From: Clostridiales bacterium | GTDB taxonomy: Bacteria; Bacillota; Clostridia; Oscillospirales; Oscillospiraceae | Direction of reading: 5' to 3' | DNA length: 64,000 bases | NCBI GenBank assembly: GCA_014799475.1 | Contig: JAAVHX010000024.1 | Coordinates: 31,555 to 95,554 of the forward strand | In this document: positions 8,704 through 17,630 of the stretch, piece after piece | How positions within the stretch are numbered: the first letter of the stretch is position 1 | How the letters are laid out: each line of letters begins with the position of its first letter | Position numbers and translations under genes: made by a program | Notes under the pieces: generated by a model | Seen by the model: only the letters and a program-made list of their open reading frames with translations | What the model was told of the DNA's origin: nothing | Database searches by the model: none

Positions 8704-10065
8704 TTAGCCGTTGACGGCCTGATACTGGGCGGCCCAGCCGTCCACGAAGGCGATGCGGACGTTCTCCCAGTTGGCGTCGGACTGGTCGGCGTTGTAGGCG
8801 TTCAGGGCGGACACCAGGGCGGCGCGGTACTCGTCCACGTTGGGCTGATAGTTGGTGGCCCAGTTCATGACGTAGCAGCCGTTGGCGGTGTACTGGGCAG
8901 CATCGGCCAGGAAGCCGTTGGTGGACTCGGGGGCGTTCTTATAGGGAAGGACGCCCAGCTGCTCCACCATCTGACCGGCAGCCTCGGGATCGCTGACCAG
9001 CCACACCATGAAGTCGATGGAGGCCTTCTGGTCGGCCTCGGAGACCTGGGAGTTGATGGCCCAGCAGTTCTCAGTGCCGCAGTTCAGACCGGCCTTCTCC
9101 TCGCCGGACACGCCGCAGTAGTAGGGGATCATGGTGGCGTTGGGCACGTCGCCGGAGACAGCGGCGTACTCCCAGGAGCCGTTGATGAAGAAGGCGGCCT
9201 TGCCGGATTTGAACTCGCCCTCAGCGTCGTGGCCGCCCACGGACAGGTCGGTGGGAGCGGTCAGGCTGTTGTTGATGCACAGGTCATACAGGTTCTTGAA
9301 GTTGTCCATGTACTTGCCGGAGATGGTGGCGGGGCACTCGGTCCAGGTGGTGCCCTCCTGCTCGTAGTAGTACTCCAGGTTGGCCATGTGGCCGGTGAAG
9401 CGCCAGGAGGAGGAGTCGTCCATGTCGGAGGAGCTGAAGGCGTCGAAGCCCAGCTCGGCGGCGCGGGCGTGGATGTCCTCGGCCACGGCCTTCAGGCCGT
9501 CAAAGTTCTTGATCTCGTCCATGGTGTGGCCGGCGGCCTCGATCAGGTCGGGGTTGACGATGATGCCGTAGCACTCATAGCAGTAGCCGATGGAAACCAG
9601 CTTGCCACTCTCGTCATAGAGGTTGTAGGCGTCGGTGTTCAGCTCGGCCTCGATGGCGGTGCCCTTCAGATCCATGGCGTAGTCGGTCCAGTCGCGCACG
9701 CCGGCCTGGTTGCCCACCACGAAGATGGTGGGGGCCTCGGACTTGCCCATCTCGGCGTTCAGGGTCTGGCTGTAGGTGCCGGAGGCGGCGGTGATGACCT
9801 TCACGGGCACGCCGGTCTTGGCGGTGTAGGTCTCAGCCAGCTTCTGGGCGGTCTCTTCCAGCTCGGGCTTGAAGTTGAGCCAGTAGACGCGGCCCTCGGC
9901 AGCGGGGGTGTCATCGCCGACGGGCTGGCTGGCCTCGGGCTGGTTGGTGTTGTCGCCCACGGGGGCGTCGCTGTTCTTGTCGGCGCTCTTGGAGCAGCCG
10001 GCCAGCAGAGACAGGGACATAGCCGCGCCAAGGGCCAGGGCAAGGATCTTTTTGGATGCTTTCAT
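8704..10065 (-). CDS. Sugar ABC transporter solute-binding lipoprotein
   Basis: 453 residues from ATG 10065 (GGAGG 8 bases upstream; the track's TTG at 10080 overlaps that site). Signal peptide KILALALGAAMSLSLLAGC has a LLAGC lipobox, so it is a membrane-tethered binding protein. The acidic Ser/Asp/Pro linker DKNSDAPVGDNTNQPE precedes a type-1 extracellular solute-binding domain (ETAQKLAETYTAKTGVPVKVITA, GKAAFFINGSWEYAAV, ENCWAINSQV). It is the first gene of the importer operon and delivers an oligosaccharide to the permeases. Confidence 0.92.
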   Translation of the reverse strand: MKASKKILALALGAAMSLSLLAGCSKSADKNSDAPVGDNTNQPEASQPVGDDTPAAEGRVYWLNFKPELEETAQKLAETYTAKTGVPVKVITAASGTYSQTLNAEMGKSEAPTIFVVGNQAGVRDWTDYAMDLKGTAIEAELNTDAYNLYDESGKLVSIGYCYECYGIIVNPDLIEAAGHTMDEIKNFDGLKAVAEDIHARAAELGFDAFSSSDMDDSSSWRFTGHMANLEYYYEQEGTTWTECPATISGKYMDNFKNLYDLCINNSLTAPTDLSVGGHDAEGEFKSGKAAFFINGSWEYAAVSGDVPNATMIPYYCGVSGEEKAGLNCGTENCWAINSQVSEADQKASIDFMVWLVSDPEAAGQMVEQLGVLPYKNAPESTNGFLADAAQYTANGCYVMNWATNYQPNVDEYRAALVSALNAYNADQSDANWENVRIAFVDGWAAQYQAVNG

Positions 10066-10110
10066 TTCATTGTCCTCCAAATAAAAATTTTGCTAGGCTT
10101 AGCAGCTGTA

Positions 10111-10138
10111 CTGGAAACGCTATCGGAATCGTTTTCAG
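10111..10138. promoter_or_regulatory. Candidate LacI-family operator
   Basis: Inverted repeat CTGGAAACG-N10-CGTTTTCAG (8 of 9 positions pair) just downstream of the -10 box of the solute-binding-protein promoter, where a repressor would block initiation or elongation. The regulator at 5594-6601 is the obvious candidate. Confidence 0.45.
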
Positions 10139-10151
10139 TGCGGCTATGGTT

Positions 10152-10180
10152 ATCATAGCAAGTTTTTTGAAAAGACGCAA
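10152..10180 (-). promoter_or_regulatory. Promoter of the sugar importer operon
   Basis: Minus strand TTGCGT (10180-10175), 17-bp spacer, TGC-extended TATGAT (10157-10152). Confidence 0.65.
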
Positions 10181-10282
10181 GAGAAATTTGGTTATAAATG
10201 CAAAAATCGGAAGATTGCAAAAAAGCGGCCGTCTGTTTTTGTAGGATATGACCAGCGGCCTGACCGCGCCCCAGCATATTAA

Positions 10283-10339
10283 AAAACTGAGGCATATCAT
10301 TTTGGTGCTAAGCGCTCCTCCGTGATATGCCTCAGTTTT
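10283..10339 (-). terminator. Terminator of ppdK
   Basis: 17-bp stem AAAACTGAGGCATATCA / TGATATGCCTCAGTTTT around a 23-base loop, 44 bp past the ppdK stop on the minus strand, ending in an A/T tract usable in both directions. Confidence 0.7.
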
Positions 10340-10382
10340 ACTGATTTATGCTATATTCAGCTGTTTATTTGTGCCCAGCCGT

Positions 10383-13010
10383 TCAGGCTTCTTTGATGGC
10401 GGCCTGCGCGGCGGCCAGCCGGGCGATGGGCACCCGGAAGGGGGAGCAGGACACGTAGTCCAGCCCAATCTTGTGGCAGAACTCCACGCTGGAGGGATCG
10501 CCGCCGTGCTCGCCGCAGATGCCGACATGGATGTCGGGATTGGTGGAGCGGCCCCAGCGGGTGGCGTTGGAGATCAGGCGGCCCACGCCGTGCTGGTCCA
10601 GCTTGGCGAAGGGATCCTGCTCGTAGATCTTCTTCTCGTAGTAGGCGCCCAGGAACTTGCCGGCGTCGTCCCGGGAGAAGCCGAAGGTCATCTGGGTCAG
10701 GTCGTTGGAGCCGAAGGAGAAGAAGTTGGCGTGGGGGGAGATCTCATCGGCGGTCATGGCGGCCCGGGGGATCTCGATCATGGTGCCAACTTTATACTTC
10801 ATGGAGGAGCCAGCCTCGGCGATGAGCTTGTCAGCGGTGGAGGTGACGACGCCCTTGACGTAGAGGAACTCCTTCACCTCGCCCACCAGGGGGATCATGA
10901 TCTCGGGAACCATGGTCCACTCGGGGTGGCGGGCCTGGACGGCCAGGGCGGCCTTGATGACGGCGTTGGTCTGCATCACGGCGATCTCGGGGTAGGTGAC
11001 GGCCAGACGGCAGCCGCGGTGGCCCATCATGGGGTTGAACTCGTGCAGCCCGGCGATGATGGCCTTAATGTCGGCCACGCTCTTGCCCATATCCTCGGCC
11101 AGCTTCTCGATGTCGGCCTCCTCGGTGGGGACGAACTCGTGCAGCGGGGGATCCAGGAAGCGGATGGTGACGGGCAGGCCCTCCATGGCCTCATAGATGC
11201 CCTCGAAGTCGGACTGCTGCATGGGCTCCAGCTTGGCCAGGGCCTTCTCGCGCTGCTCCACGGTGTCGGAGCAGATCATCTCCCGGATGGCGGGGATGCG
11301 GTCGTCGTTAAAGAACATATGCTCGGTGCGGCACAGGCCGATGCCCTGGGCGCCGAACTTCTTGGCCTGGGCGGCGTCGTGGGGGGTGTCGGCGTTGGTG
11401 CGCACCTCCAGGCGGCGGTACTTGTCCGCCCAGCCCATGACCCGGCCAAACTCGCCGCCGATGGTGGCGGGGACGGTGGGGATGGCGCCGTCGTAGATCT
11501 TGCCGGTGGAGCCGTCCAGGGAGAGCCAGTCGCCCTCGTGGAAGGTCTTGCCGGCCAGCTCGAACTGCTTGTTCTCCTCATCCATCTTGATCTCACCGCA
11601 GCCGGACACGCAGCACTTGCCCATGCCGCGGGCGACGACGGCGGCGTGGGAGGTCATGCCGCCGCGCACCGTGAGGATGCCCTGGGCGGCCTTCATGCCC
11701 TCGATGTCCTCGGGGGAGGTCTCCAGGCGGACCAGGACCACCTTCTCACCGCGGGCGGCCCACTCCTTGGCCTCCTCGGCGGAGAAAACGACCTTGCCGG
11801 AGGCGGCGCCGGGGGAGGCGCCCAGGGCGGTGGCCAGCAGGGGGGCTTCTTTCAGGGCGTCCCCATCGAATTGGGGATGGAGCAGGGTGTCCAGGGAGCG
11901 GGGCTCGATCATGGCCACGGCCCTCTTCTCGTCGATCATGCCCTCGTCCACCAGGTCGCAGGCGATCTTCAGGGCGGCGGCGGGGGTGCGCTTGCCGTTG
12001 CGGGTCTGGAGCATATAGAGCTTGCCGTGCTCCACGGTGAACTCCATGTCCTGCATATCGCGGTAGTGATCCTCCAGCCGCTTGCACACGTCCTCAAACT
12101 GGGCAAAGGCCTCGGGGAACTTCTCCGCCATCTCGGCGATGGGCATGGGGGTGCGCACGCCGGCCACCACGTCCTCGCCCTGGGCGTTGGTCAGGAACTC
12201 GCCGAACAGCTTCTTCTCGCCGGTGGCGGGGTTGCGGGTGAAGGCCACGCCGGTGCCGCAGTCGTCGCCCATGTTGCCGAAGGCCATGGACTGCACGTTG
12301 ACGGCGGTGCCCCAGGAGTAGGGGATGTCGTTGTCCCGGCGGTAGACGTTGGCGCGGGGGTTGTCCCAGGAGCGGAACACGGCCTTGATGGCGCCCATCA
12401 GCTGCTCCTTGGGGTCGGAGGGGAAGTCCTGGCCGATCTTGGCCTTGTACTCGGCCTTGAACTGGCCGGCCAGCTCCTTCAGGTCGTCGGCGGTGAGCTC
12501 CACGTCCTGGGTGACGCCCTTCTTCTCCTTCATCTGGTCGATGAGCTGCTCAAAGTATTTCTTGCCCACCTCCATGACCACGTCGGAGTACATCTGGATG
12601 AAGCGGCGGTAGCAGTCCCATGCCCAGCGGGGGTTATTGGACTGCTTGGCGATGACCTCCACCACCTCTTCGTTGAGACCCAGGTTGAGGATGGTGTCCA
12701 TCATGCCGGGCATGGAGGCCCGGGCGCCGGAGCGGACGGACACCAGCAGGGGATTCTCCAGATCGCCGAACTTCTTGCCGGTGATCTCCTCCATCTTGAC
12801 GATATACTCCATGATCTCGGCCTGGATCTCGTCGTTGATCTTCTGCCCGTCCTCGTAGTACTGGGTGCACGCCTCGGTGGTGATGGTGAAGCCCTGAGGC
12901 ACGGGCATGCCGATGTTGGTCATCTCGGCCAGGTTGGCGCCCTTGCCGCCCAGGAGCTCGCGCATATTGGCGTTGCCCTCGGAGAACAGGTAGACGTACT
13001 TTTGAGCCAT
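10383..13010 (-). CDS. ppdK: Pyruvate, phosphate dikinase
   Basis: 875 residues from ATG 13010 (MAQKYVYLFSEG), with GGAGG upstream. The track start at 13289 is an upstream in-frame extension without a ribosome site. The order is the family's: N-terminal ATP-grasp domain (KGANLAEMTNIGMPVPQGFTI), central swivelling phosphohistidine domain with GGMTSHAAVVARGMGK (catalytic His), and C-terminal PEP/pyruvate TIM barrel ending CGEHGGDPSSVEF and LDYVSCSPFRVPIARLAAAQA. It interconverts pyruvate + ATP + Pi and PEP + AMP + PPi; in anaerobic Clostridia it serves PPi-linked glycolysis or PEP formation. Stands alone with its own promoter and terminator. Confidence 0.97.
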   Translation of the reverse strand: MAQKYVYLFSEGNANMRELLGGKGANLAEMTNIGMPVPQGFTITTEACTQYYEDGQKINDEIQAEIMEYIVKMEEITGKKFGDLENPLLVSVRSGARASMPGMMDTILNLGLNEEVVEVIAKQSNNPRWAWDCYRRFIQMYSDVVMEVGKKYFEQLIDQMKEKKGVTQDVELTADDLKELAGQFKAEYKAKIGQDFPSDPKEQLMGAIKAVFRSWDNPRANVYRRDNDIPYSWGTAVNVQSMAFGNMGDDCGTGVAFTRNPATGEKKLFGEFLTNAQGEDVVAGVRTPMPIAEMAEKFPEAFAQFEDVCKRLEDHYRDMQDMEFTVEHGKLYMLQTRNGKRTPAAALKIACDLVDEGMIDEKRAVAMIEPRSLDTLLHPQFDGDALKEAPLLATALGASPGAASGKVVFSAEEAKEWAARGEKVVLVRLETSPEDIEGMKAAQGILTVRGGMTSHAAVVARGMGKCCVSGCGEIKMDEENKQFELAGKTFHEGDWLSLDGSTGKIYDGAIPTVPATIGGEFGRVMGWADKYRRLEVRTNADTPHDAAQAKKFGAQGIGLCRTEHMFFNDDRIPAIREMICSDTVEQREKALAKLEPMQQSDFEGIYEAMEGLPVTIRFLDPPLHEFVPTEEADIEKLAEDMGKSVADIKAIIAGLHEFNPMMGHRGCRLAVTYPEIAVMQTNAVIKAALAVQARHPEWTMVPEIMIPLVGEVKEFLYVKGVVTSTADKLIAEAGSSMKYKVGTMIEIPRAAMTADEISPHANFFSFGSNDLTQMTFGFSRDDAGKFLGAYYEKKIYEQDPFAKLDQHGVGRLISNATRWGRSTNPDIHVGICGEHGGDPSSVEFCHKIGLDYVSCSPFRVPIARLAAAQAAIKEA

Positions 13011-13074
13011 TGTACATTCCTCCAAAAATTTAATCAGATGTGCAGGGAAAGCAGGGGAAAAGTTACATGATGTT

Positions 13075-13103
13075 ATTTTATCAGAACATAGAAGAATGGT
13101 CAA
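13075..13103 (-). promoter_or_regulatory. Promoter of ppdK
   Basis: Minus strand TTGACC (13103-13098), 17-bp spacer, TAAAAT (13080-13075), about 65 bp upstream of the start codon. Confidence 0.65.
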
Positions 13104-13282
13104 GTAAGAGTTGCCAAGCTTTTCATTTTTTCCCAGAGGCAAAAGGTCGAATCTTCGGGGCGGCATGGAAAAATCTGCTGTGCCACCATCCATCCCTCCA
13201 TGTAACATATCACAAAAAACGAGTTTTAAACGGAGAGAAACCTGTTTTCTGCGCTGAAAATTTGCATACGCGCAAAAAAGCG

Positions 13283-13310
13283 TTGACAAAAATCGGGTTT
13301 GTGCTATACT
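13283..13310 (+). promoter_or_regulatory. Promoter of glnA
   Basis: TTGACA (13283-13288), 16-bp spacer, TATACT (13305-13310). Expected start near 13317, giving a leader of about 140 nt before glnA that contains a terminator. Confidence 0.7.
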
Positions 13311-13327
13311 GAAACCCGTAATCGAGA

Positions 13328-13369
13328 GGACAAAGGCGTTCCGGACCGGCAGGTTTGGGACGCTTTTTT
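13328..13369 (+). promoter_or_regulatory. glnA leader: intrinsic terminator with overlapping ANTAR-type hexaloop hairpin
   Basis: Terminator: 16 consecutive pairs (with G-U) between 13332-13347 and 13352-13367, loop GGCA, and a T6 tract (13364-13369), only about 15 nt into the transcript. A competing small hairpin GGAC-AAAGGC-GTTC (13328-13341) uses the left arm of the terminator and has a six-base loop with A at position 1 and G at position 4, the hallmark recognised by ANTAR proteins. An ANTAR gene lies directly downstream of glnA. A second upstream hexaloop hairpin, normally part of the motif, was not found. Confidence 0.62.
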
Positions 13370-13456
13370 ATATCTCGGATCATCCCAGGCGCGTTGGCCG
13401 CGGGGAGGGAGCATGATTTCCCGGCGGGCCAATATAAATGAAAGGGGAAGTCAAAC

Positions 13457-14788
13457 GTGGGATACTCAAAAGAAGACATCATCCGCATCGTGAAGGAAGA
13501 GGACGTCAAGTTCATCCGGATGCAGTTCACCGACATTTTCGGCCAGCTGAAGAACGTGGCCATCACCGCCTCCCAGATCGAGCGGGCGGTCAATAACGAG
13601 ATCATGCTGGACGGCTCCTCCATCGAGGGCTTTGTCCGCATCAACGAGTCCGACCAGTACCTGTACCCCGACCTGGACAGCTTCGTCATCTTCCCCTGGC
13701 GGCCCCAGCACGGCAAGGTGGCCCGGCTCATCTGCGACGTGCACAACCCGGACGGCTCTTCCTTCGTGGGCGATCCCCGGGGCGTGCTGGAGCGGGTGCT
13801 GGAGAAGGCGAAGGCTATGGGCTACGACACCTTCAACGTGGGTCCCGAGGCGGAGTTCTTCCTGTTCCAGACCGACGAGGACGGCAAGCCCACCACCAAG
13901 ACCAACGACGAGGCGGGTTACTTCGACCTGGGCCCCCTGGACCACGGCGAGTCCACCCGGCGGGAGATCTGCCTGGCCCTGGAGCAGATGGGCTATGAGA
14001 TCGAGGCGTCCCACCACGAAGTGGCCCAGGGCCAGCACGAGATCGACTTCAAGTACGCCCCCGCCCTGGACTGCGCCGACAAGATCATGACCTTCAAGCT
14101 GGCGGTCAAGATCCTGGCCCAGAAGAACGGCCTCCACGCCACCTTCATGCCCAAACCCATTTTCGGCATCAACGGCTCCGGGATGCACACTAATATGTCC
14201 CTCTACAGGGACGGCAAGAATGTGTTCTTCGACCCCAACGGCGAGAAGCAGCTCTCCAAGGAGTGCTACTCCTTCATCGCCGGCCTCCTGGCCCATATGA
14301 AGGGCATGGCCGCCATCACCAACCCGCTGGTCAACTCCTACAAGCGGCTGGTCCCCGGCTATGAGGCCCCCTGCTACATGGCCTGGTCCGCCTCCAACCG
14401 CTCCGCGCTGATCCGCATCCCCGCCTCCCGGGGCCAGGGCACCCGGGTGGAGCTGCGCTGCCCCGATCCCTCCTGCAACCCCTACCTGGCCCTGGCGGTG
14501 TGCCTGGCCGCGGGCCTGGACGGCATCGAGAAGGGCATGACCCCGCCCCCGGAGATCACCGAGAACATCTTTGCCATGACCCCCGCCACCCGGCGCCGCC
14601 GGGGCATCGAGGCCCTGCCCGGCTCCCTGGAGGAGGCGCTGGCCGCGCTGAAGAAGGATAAGCTGGTCATGGCCACCCTGGGCGAGCACGTCAGCTCCCA
14701 GTACATCGCCGGCAAGGAGAAGGAGTGGGACGAGTACCGCACCCGCGTGTCCAGCTGGGAAGTGGACAAATACATGATCAACTATTGA
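13457..14788 (+). CDS. glnA: Type I glutamine synthetase
   Basis: 443 residues from GTG 13457 with AAAGGGGAAG upstream; length is that of the GSI-alpha group without the adenylylation loop insert. Visible landmarks are [18 protein letters not shown] (metal ligands), [38 protein letters not shown] and the C-terminal [12 protein letters not shown]. It makes glutamine from glutamate, ammonia and ATP in the cytoplasm. It heads an operon with the ANTAR regulator 30 bp downstream and sits near gltBD, completing the GS-GOGAT route of ammonia assimilation. Expression is probably governed by the leader terminator. Confidence 0.97.
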   Translation: MGYSKEDIIRIVKEEDVKFIRMQFTDIFGQLKNVAITASQIERAVNNEIMLDGSSIEGFVRINESDQYLYPDLDSFVIFPWRPQHGKVARLICDVHNPDGSSFVGDPRGVLERVLEKAKAMGYDTFNVGPEAEFFLFQTDEDGKPTTKTNDEAGYFDLGPLDHGESTRREICLALEQMGYEIEASHHEVAQGQHEIDFKYAPALDCADKIMTFKLAVKILAQKNGLHATFMPKPIFGINGSGMHTNMSLYRDGKNVFFDPNGEKQLSKECYSFIAGLLAHMKGMAAITNPLVNSYKRLVPGYEAPCYMAWSASNRSALIRIPASRGQGTRVELRCPDPSCNPYLALAVCLAAGLDGIEKGMTPPPEITENIFAMTPATRRRRGIEALPGSLEEALAALKKDKLVMATLGEHVSSQYIAGKEKEWDEYRTRVSSWEVDKYMINY

Positions 14789-14818
14789 GCTGCCCGCGCC
14801 GGAAGGAAGTGAGCGGGT

Positions 14819-15382
14819 ATGCGGCAGGTGATCGTGGCCTTTGAGCGCCAGAGCAACTGCGACAGGCTCCGGGAGATCGTCGAGAAGAGCGGCGAGTTCT
14901 CCTGCGTCGTGTGCCGCACGGCCGACCAGGTACGGCGGGCGGTGCGTAAGCTACGGCTGGACATCGTGGTGTGCGGCTTCAAGCTGGGGGAGGAGAGCTG
15001 CGAGTCGTTGTTCTACGACCTGCCCCAGCGGTGCTCCATGCTGATGGTGGCCCCCCAGGCCCAGCTTGATCTGTGCGAGACGGAGGGGATCTTCAAGCTC
15101 CAGGCCCCTGTGCGCCGCTCGGAGCTGATGGCCTCAGTGCGGCTGCTGGCCCAGGTAGCGCGTAGCGCCTCGAGTCAGGTGGCGCGCGGCGCCTCGAGCC
15201 AGGGGCACTCTCCCGCTCGGCGAAGTCAGGAGGAGCGGGAGCTGGTGGAGCGGGCCAAGGCGGTGCTGATGAGCCGCCACGGCATGACAGAGGAGCAGGC
15301 CCACCGGTTTTTACAAAAGCAGAGCATGGACAATGGCGCCCGGCTGACTGACACCGCCAAGCTTGTGCTGGCGGATCAGTGA
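14819..15382 (+). CDS. ANTAR-domain response-regulator-like antiterminator (NitR-type)
   Basis: 187 residues. N-terminal pseudo-receiver domain (about 1-115: MRQVIVAFERQSNCDRL, LDIVVCGFKLGEES) and C-terminal ANTAR helix bundle (about 138-187: RELVERAKAVLMSRHGMTEEQAHRFLQKQSMDNGARLTDTAKLVL). The position expected for a phospho-acceptor Asp (IVVCGF) is Cys, so regulation may not be by phosphorylation. ANTAR proteins bind paired hexaloop hairpins in RNA and prevent terminator formation. A glnA-ANTAR order is known for clostridial NitR, so the target is likely the glnA leader and perhaps the gltB leader. The linker carries a 24-bp tandem duplication. Confidence 0.88.
   Translation: MRQVIVAFERQSNCDRLREIVEKSGEFSCVVCRTADQVRRAVRKLRLDIVVCGFKLGEESCESLFYDLPQRCSMLMVAPQAQLDLCETEGIFKLQAPVRRSELMASVRLLAQVARSASSQVARGASSQGHSPARRSQEERELVERAKAVLMSRHGMTEEQAHRFLQKQSMDNGARLTDTAKLVLADQ
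15156..15203 (+). repeat. 24-bp tandem duplication in the ANTAR-gene linker
   Basis: Two nearly identical 24-bp units encode QVARSASS and QVARGASS between receiver and ANTAR domains; each ends in GCGCCTCGAG. It lengthens the flexible linker without changing frame. Confidence 0.7.
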
Positions 15383-15389
15383 ACATAGG

Positions 15390-15421
15390 ACAGGGCGGCA
15401 GTGGGAAAACTGCCGCTCTGT
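15390..15421 (+). terminator. Terminator of the glnA-ANTAR operon
   Basis: 13-bp stem ACAGGGCGGCAGT / ACTGCCGCTCTGT (one G-U) with loop GGGAAA, 8 bp after the ANTAR stop; weak T-tract, so some read-through into dapF is possible. Confidence 0.65.
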
Positions 15422-15466
15422 TGTCCTCCCGTTTGGCTTCCCAATCGGCAAACAGGAGGGACGGCC

Positions 15467-16261
15467 ATGGAATTCACCAAAATGCACGGCCTGGGAAACG
15501 ACTACATTTTCCTGGACTGCATGGGATCCACACCCGACAACCTGGGCGAACTGGCCCGCCGCCTGTCCCACCGCCGCTTCGGCGTGGGTGGGGACGGCAT
15601 CATCTGCGTCTGCCCGTCGGACCGCGCGGACTTCAAAATGCGGATGTTCAACGCCGACGGCTCCGAGGGGGCCATGTGCGGCAACGGCATCCGCTGCTTT
15701 GGCAAATACGTCTACGACAGGGGGCTGACGGACAAACAGCACCTCACCATCGAGACCCTGTCGGGGGAGCGTGAGCTGTCCCTGATGATCCGGGAGAAGC
15801 GGGTATATGCCGCCGTGGTGAATATGGGGATACCTGTTTTTGAACCGCCCGTCACGCTCCAAATTGAGGGGGGTGAATATACCGCCGTCCCCGTGTCCAT
15901 GGGCAACCCCCACGCGGTCATCGAGGCGGACGTCCCCGCCGCCCTTGATTTACAGACCATTGGCCCGGCTGTGGAGCGGAACCCCGCCTTTCCCCACCGG
16001 GTGAACACGGAATTCATCCGCGTTTTAAACCGGGGGGAGTTGGAACTGCGTGTCTGGGAGCGGGGCAGCGGCGAGACGATGGCCTGCGGCACCGGGGCGT
16101 GCGCGGCGGCCGCCGCCATGATGGATGCCGGAAAGCTGGACCGGGAGGCGGTGGTCCACCTGGCCGGGGGTGACCTGCGGGTGCGCTGGGACGAAAAATC
16201 CGGCCATGTGTTCATGACCGGCCCCGCCGCCGCCGTTTTTGATGGCAAACTTGACAATTGA
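15467..16261 (+). CDS. dapF: Diaminopimelate epimerase
   Basis: 264 residues from ATG 15467 (MEFTKMHGLGNDYIFLD), preceded by CAGGAGGG; the track's 15401 start has no ribosome site and adds 22 unrelated residues. Both active-site thiols are visible: MCGNGIRC (about residue 71) and ACGTGACAAA near residue 208, with GGDG and NADGSEG motifs. It converts LL- to meso-diaminopimelate for lysine and peptidoglycan. It is followed 57 bp later by dapL, which makes the LL isomer, so the pair covers the last two steps of the aminotransferase DAP route. Confidence 0.96.
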   Translation: MEFTKMHGLGNDYIFLDCMGSTPDNLGELARRLSHRRFGVGGDGIICVCPSDRADFKMRMFNADGSEGAMCGNGIRCFGKYVYDRGLTDKQHLTIETLSGERELSLMIREKRVYAAVVNMGIPVFEPPVTLQIEGGEYTAVPVSMGNPHAVIEADVPAALDLQTIGPAVERNPAFPHRVNTEFIRVLNRGELELRVWERGSGETMACGTGACAAAAAMMDAGKLDREAVVHLAGGDLRVRWDEKSGHVFMTGPAAAVFDGKLDN

Positions 16262-16287
16262 CCGCGCTGCCCTTTTTGCGGTAGAAT
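16258..16287 (+). promoter_or_regulatory. Promoter in front of dapL
   Basis: TTGACC (16258-16263), 18-bp spacer, TAGAAT (16282-16287), 31 bp ahead of the dapL ATG. Confidence 0.5.
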
Positions 16288-16318
16288 GATTTAAACAAAT
16301 AAAGCGAGGAGTGGTCCC

Positions 16319-17536
16319 ATGGCCCACATCAATCAAAACTTTCTCAAGCTGCCGGGGGGCTACCTGTTCCCGGAGATCGGCCGCCGGGTGCGGGCCTTTT
16401 CCGCCCAGAACCCGCCCATGCCCCTGATCCGGCTGGGCATTGGCGACGTGACCCAGCCCCTGGCCCCCGTGGTGGTGGACGCCATGGTGAAGGCGTCCAA
16501 AGAGATGGGGGTGAAGGAGACCTTCCGGGGCTACTGCGAGGAGACCTGCTGCGCCTACGATTTCCTGCGCTTTGCTATCCAGAACTCCTACAAGGAGCGG
16601 GGGGTGGACATCGCCGACGATGAGATCTTCGTGTCCGACGGCGCCAAAAGCGACTGCGGCAATATCGGCGACATCTTCTCGGCGGACAACGTGGTGGCGG
16701 TGTGCGACCCGGTGTACCCGGTGTACGTGGACACCAACGCCATGGCAGGCCGGGCCGGCGACCACGACGGGGAGAAGTGGACAAATCTGGTCTACCTGCC
16801 CTGCACGGCGGAAAACGGCTTCTTCCCCGAGCTGCCCCAGGGGAAGGTGCCCGACCTTATTTACATCTGCTCCCCCAACAACCCCACCGGCACGGCGGCG
16901 ACAAAGGAGCAGCTCAAGGTCTGGGTGGACTACGCCAACGCCCATGACAGCGTGATTTTGTATGACTCCGCCTACGAGGCGTTCATCCGGGAGGAGGGCG
17001 TCCCCCACAGCATCTTTGAGGTGGAGGGGGCCAAGACCTGCACCATTGAGTTCCGCTCCTTCTCCAAGACCGCCGGGTTCACCGGCACCCGCTGCGCCTA
17101 CACCGTGATCCCCAAGGCGCTGGAGCGGGACGGCGCGTCCCTGAACGCGCTGTGGAACCGCCGCCAGGGCACCAAGTTCAACGGCGTGCCCTATGTGATC
17201 CAGCGGGCGGCGGAGGCGGTGTTCACCGACGAGGGCAAGGCCCAGACAAAGGCCGCCATCGACTACTACCTGAACAACGCCAAGGTCATCCGGGAGGGCC
17301 TTGTCAAGGCGGGTCTGACGGTGTACGGCGGGGTGAACGCCCCATACCTGTGGGTGAAAACGCCCAGCAATACGCCGTCCTGGGACTTCTTCGACCTGCT
17401 GTTGAAGCGGGCGTGCGTGGTCACCACCCCCGGCGCGGGTTTCGGCCCCAGCGGGGAGGGGTACATCCGGGTCACCGCCTTCGGCGACGCGGACGCCACA
17501 AAGGAAGCGGTGCGGCGCATCGTCTCGGTACTGTAA
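16319..17536 (+). CDS. dapL: LL-diaminopimelate aminotransferase
   Basis: 405 residues, the usual length of DapL. The N-terminus [19 protein letters not shown] followed by [11 protein letters not shown] is characteristic, with [12 protein letters not shown] in the PLP fold and the lysine motif [15 protein letters not shown]. It converts tetrahydrodipicolinate and glutamate directly to LL-DAP, bypassing the succinyl or acetyl branches. The glutamate donor links it to the adjacent gltBD. Ribosome site AGCGAGGAG. The next gene follows after a strong hairpin. Confidence 0.96.
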   Translation: MAHINQNFLKLPGGYLFPEIGRRVRAFSAQNPPMPLIRLGIGDVTQPLAPVVVDAMVKASKEMGVKETFRGYCEETCCAYDFLRFAIQNSYKERGVDIADDEIFVSDGAKSDCGNIGDIFSADNVVAVCDPVYPVYVDTNAMAGRAGDHDGEKWTNLVYLPCTAENGFFPELPQGKVPDLIYICSPNNPTGTAATKEQLKVWVDYANAHDSVILYDSAYEAFIREEGVPHSIFEVEGAKTCTIEFRSFSKTAGFTGTRCAYTVIPKALERDGASLNALWNRRQGTKFNGVPYVIQRAAEAVFTDEGKAQTKAAIDYYLNNAKVIREGLVKAGLTVYGGVNAPYLWVKTPSNTPSWDFFDLLLKRACVVTTPGAGFGPSGEGYIRVTAFGDADATKEAVRRIVSVL

Positions 17537-17550
17537 AATATAGAGACCAG

Positions 17551-17613
17551 AACCCGGCCCAACGGGGGGCAGGAGGGGGAAAATTCCTCTTTACCCCTGC
17601 TGGGCCGGGTTTC
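17551..17613 (+). promoter_or_regulatory. dapL/gltB intergenic terminator, possible ANTAR-controlled attenuator
   Basis: Stem AACCCGGCCCA / TGGGCCGGGTT (17551-17561 with 17601-17611) with further inner pairing, ending only about 20 bases before the gltB ATG. Within its left arm lies GCCC-AACGGG-GGGC (17557-17570), a hexaloop hairpin with A1 and G4. No promoter is seen between this hairpin and gltB, so gltB transcription must pass through it. Attenuation is inferred. Confidence 0.5.
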
Positions 17614-17630
17614 GTTTGGAGGATACGGAT

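Noticed and set aside
8692-13070. Very long plus-strand ORFs (488 and 899 aa) opposite the binding protein and PPDK
   Set aside because: Their His/Gly/Val-rich, low-complexity translation is the typical antisense shadow of high-GC codons. The minus-strand genes have clear families and ribosome sites.
13300-13327. First (P1) hexaloop hairpin of a complete ANTAR motif in the glnA leader
   Set aside because: Every A-N2-G hexamer there lacks a flanking stem of at least two pairs; the mapped promoter also leaves almost no room for it.
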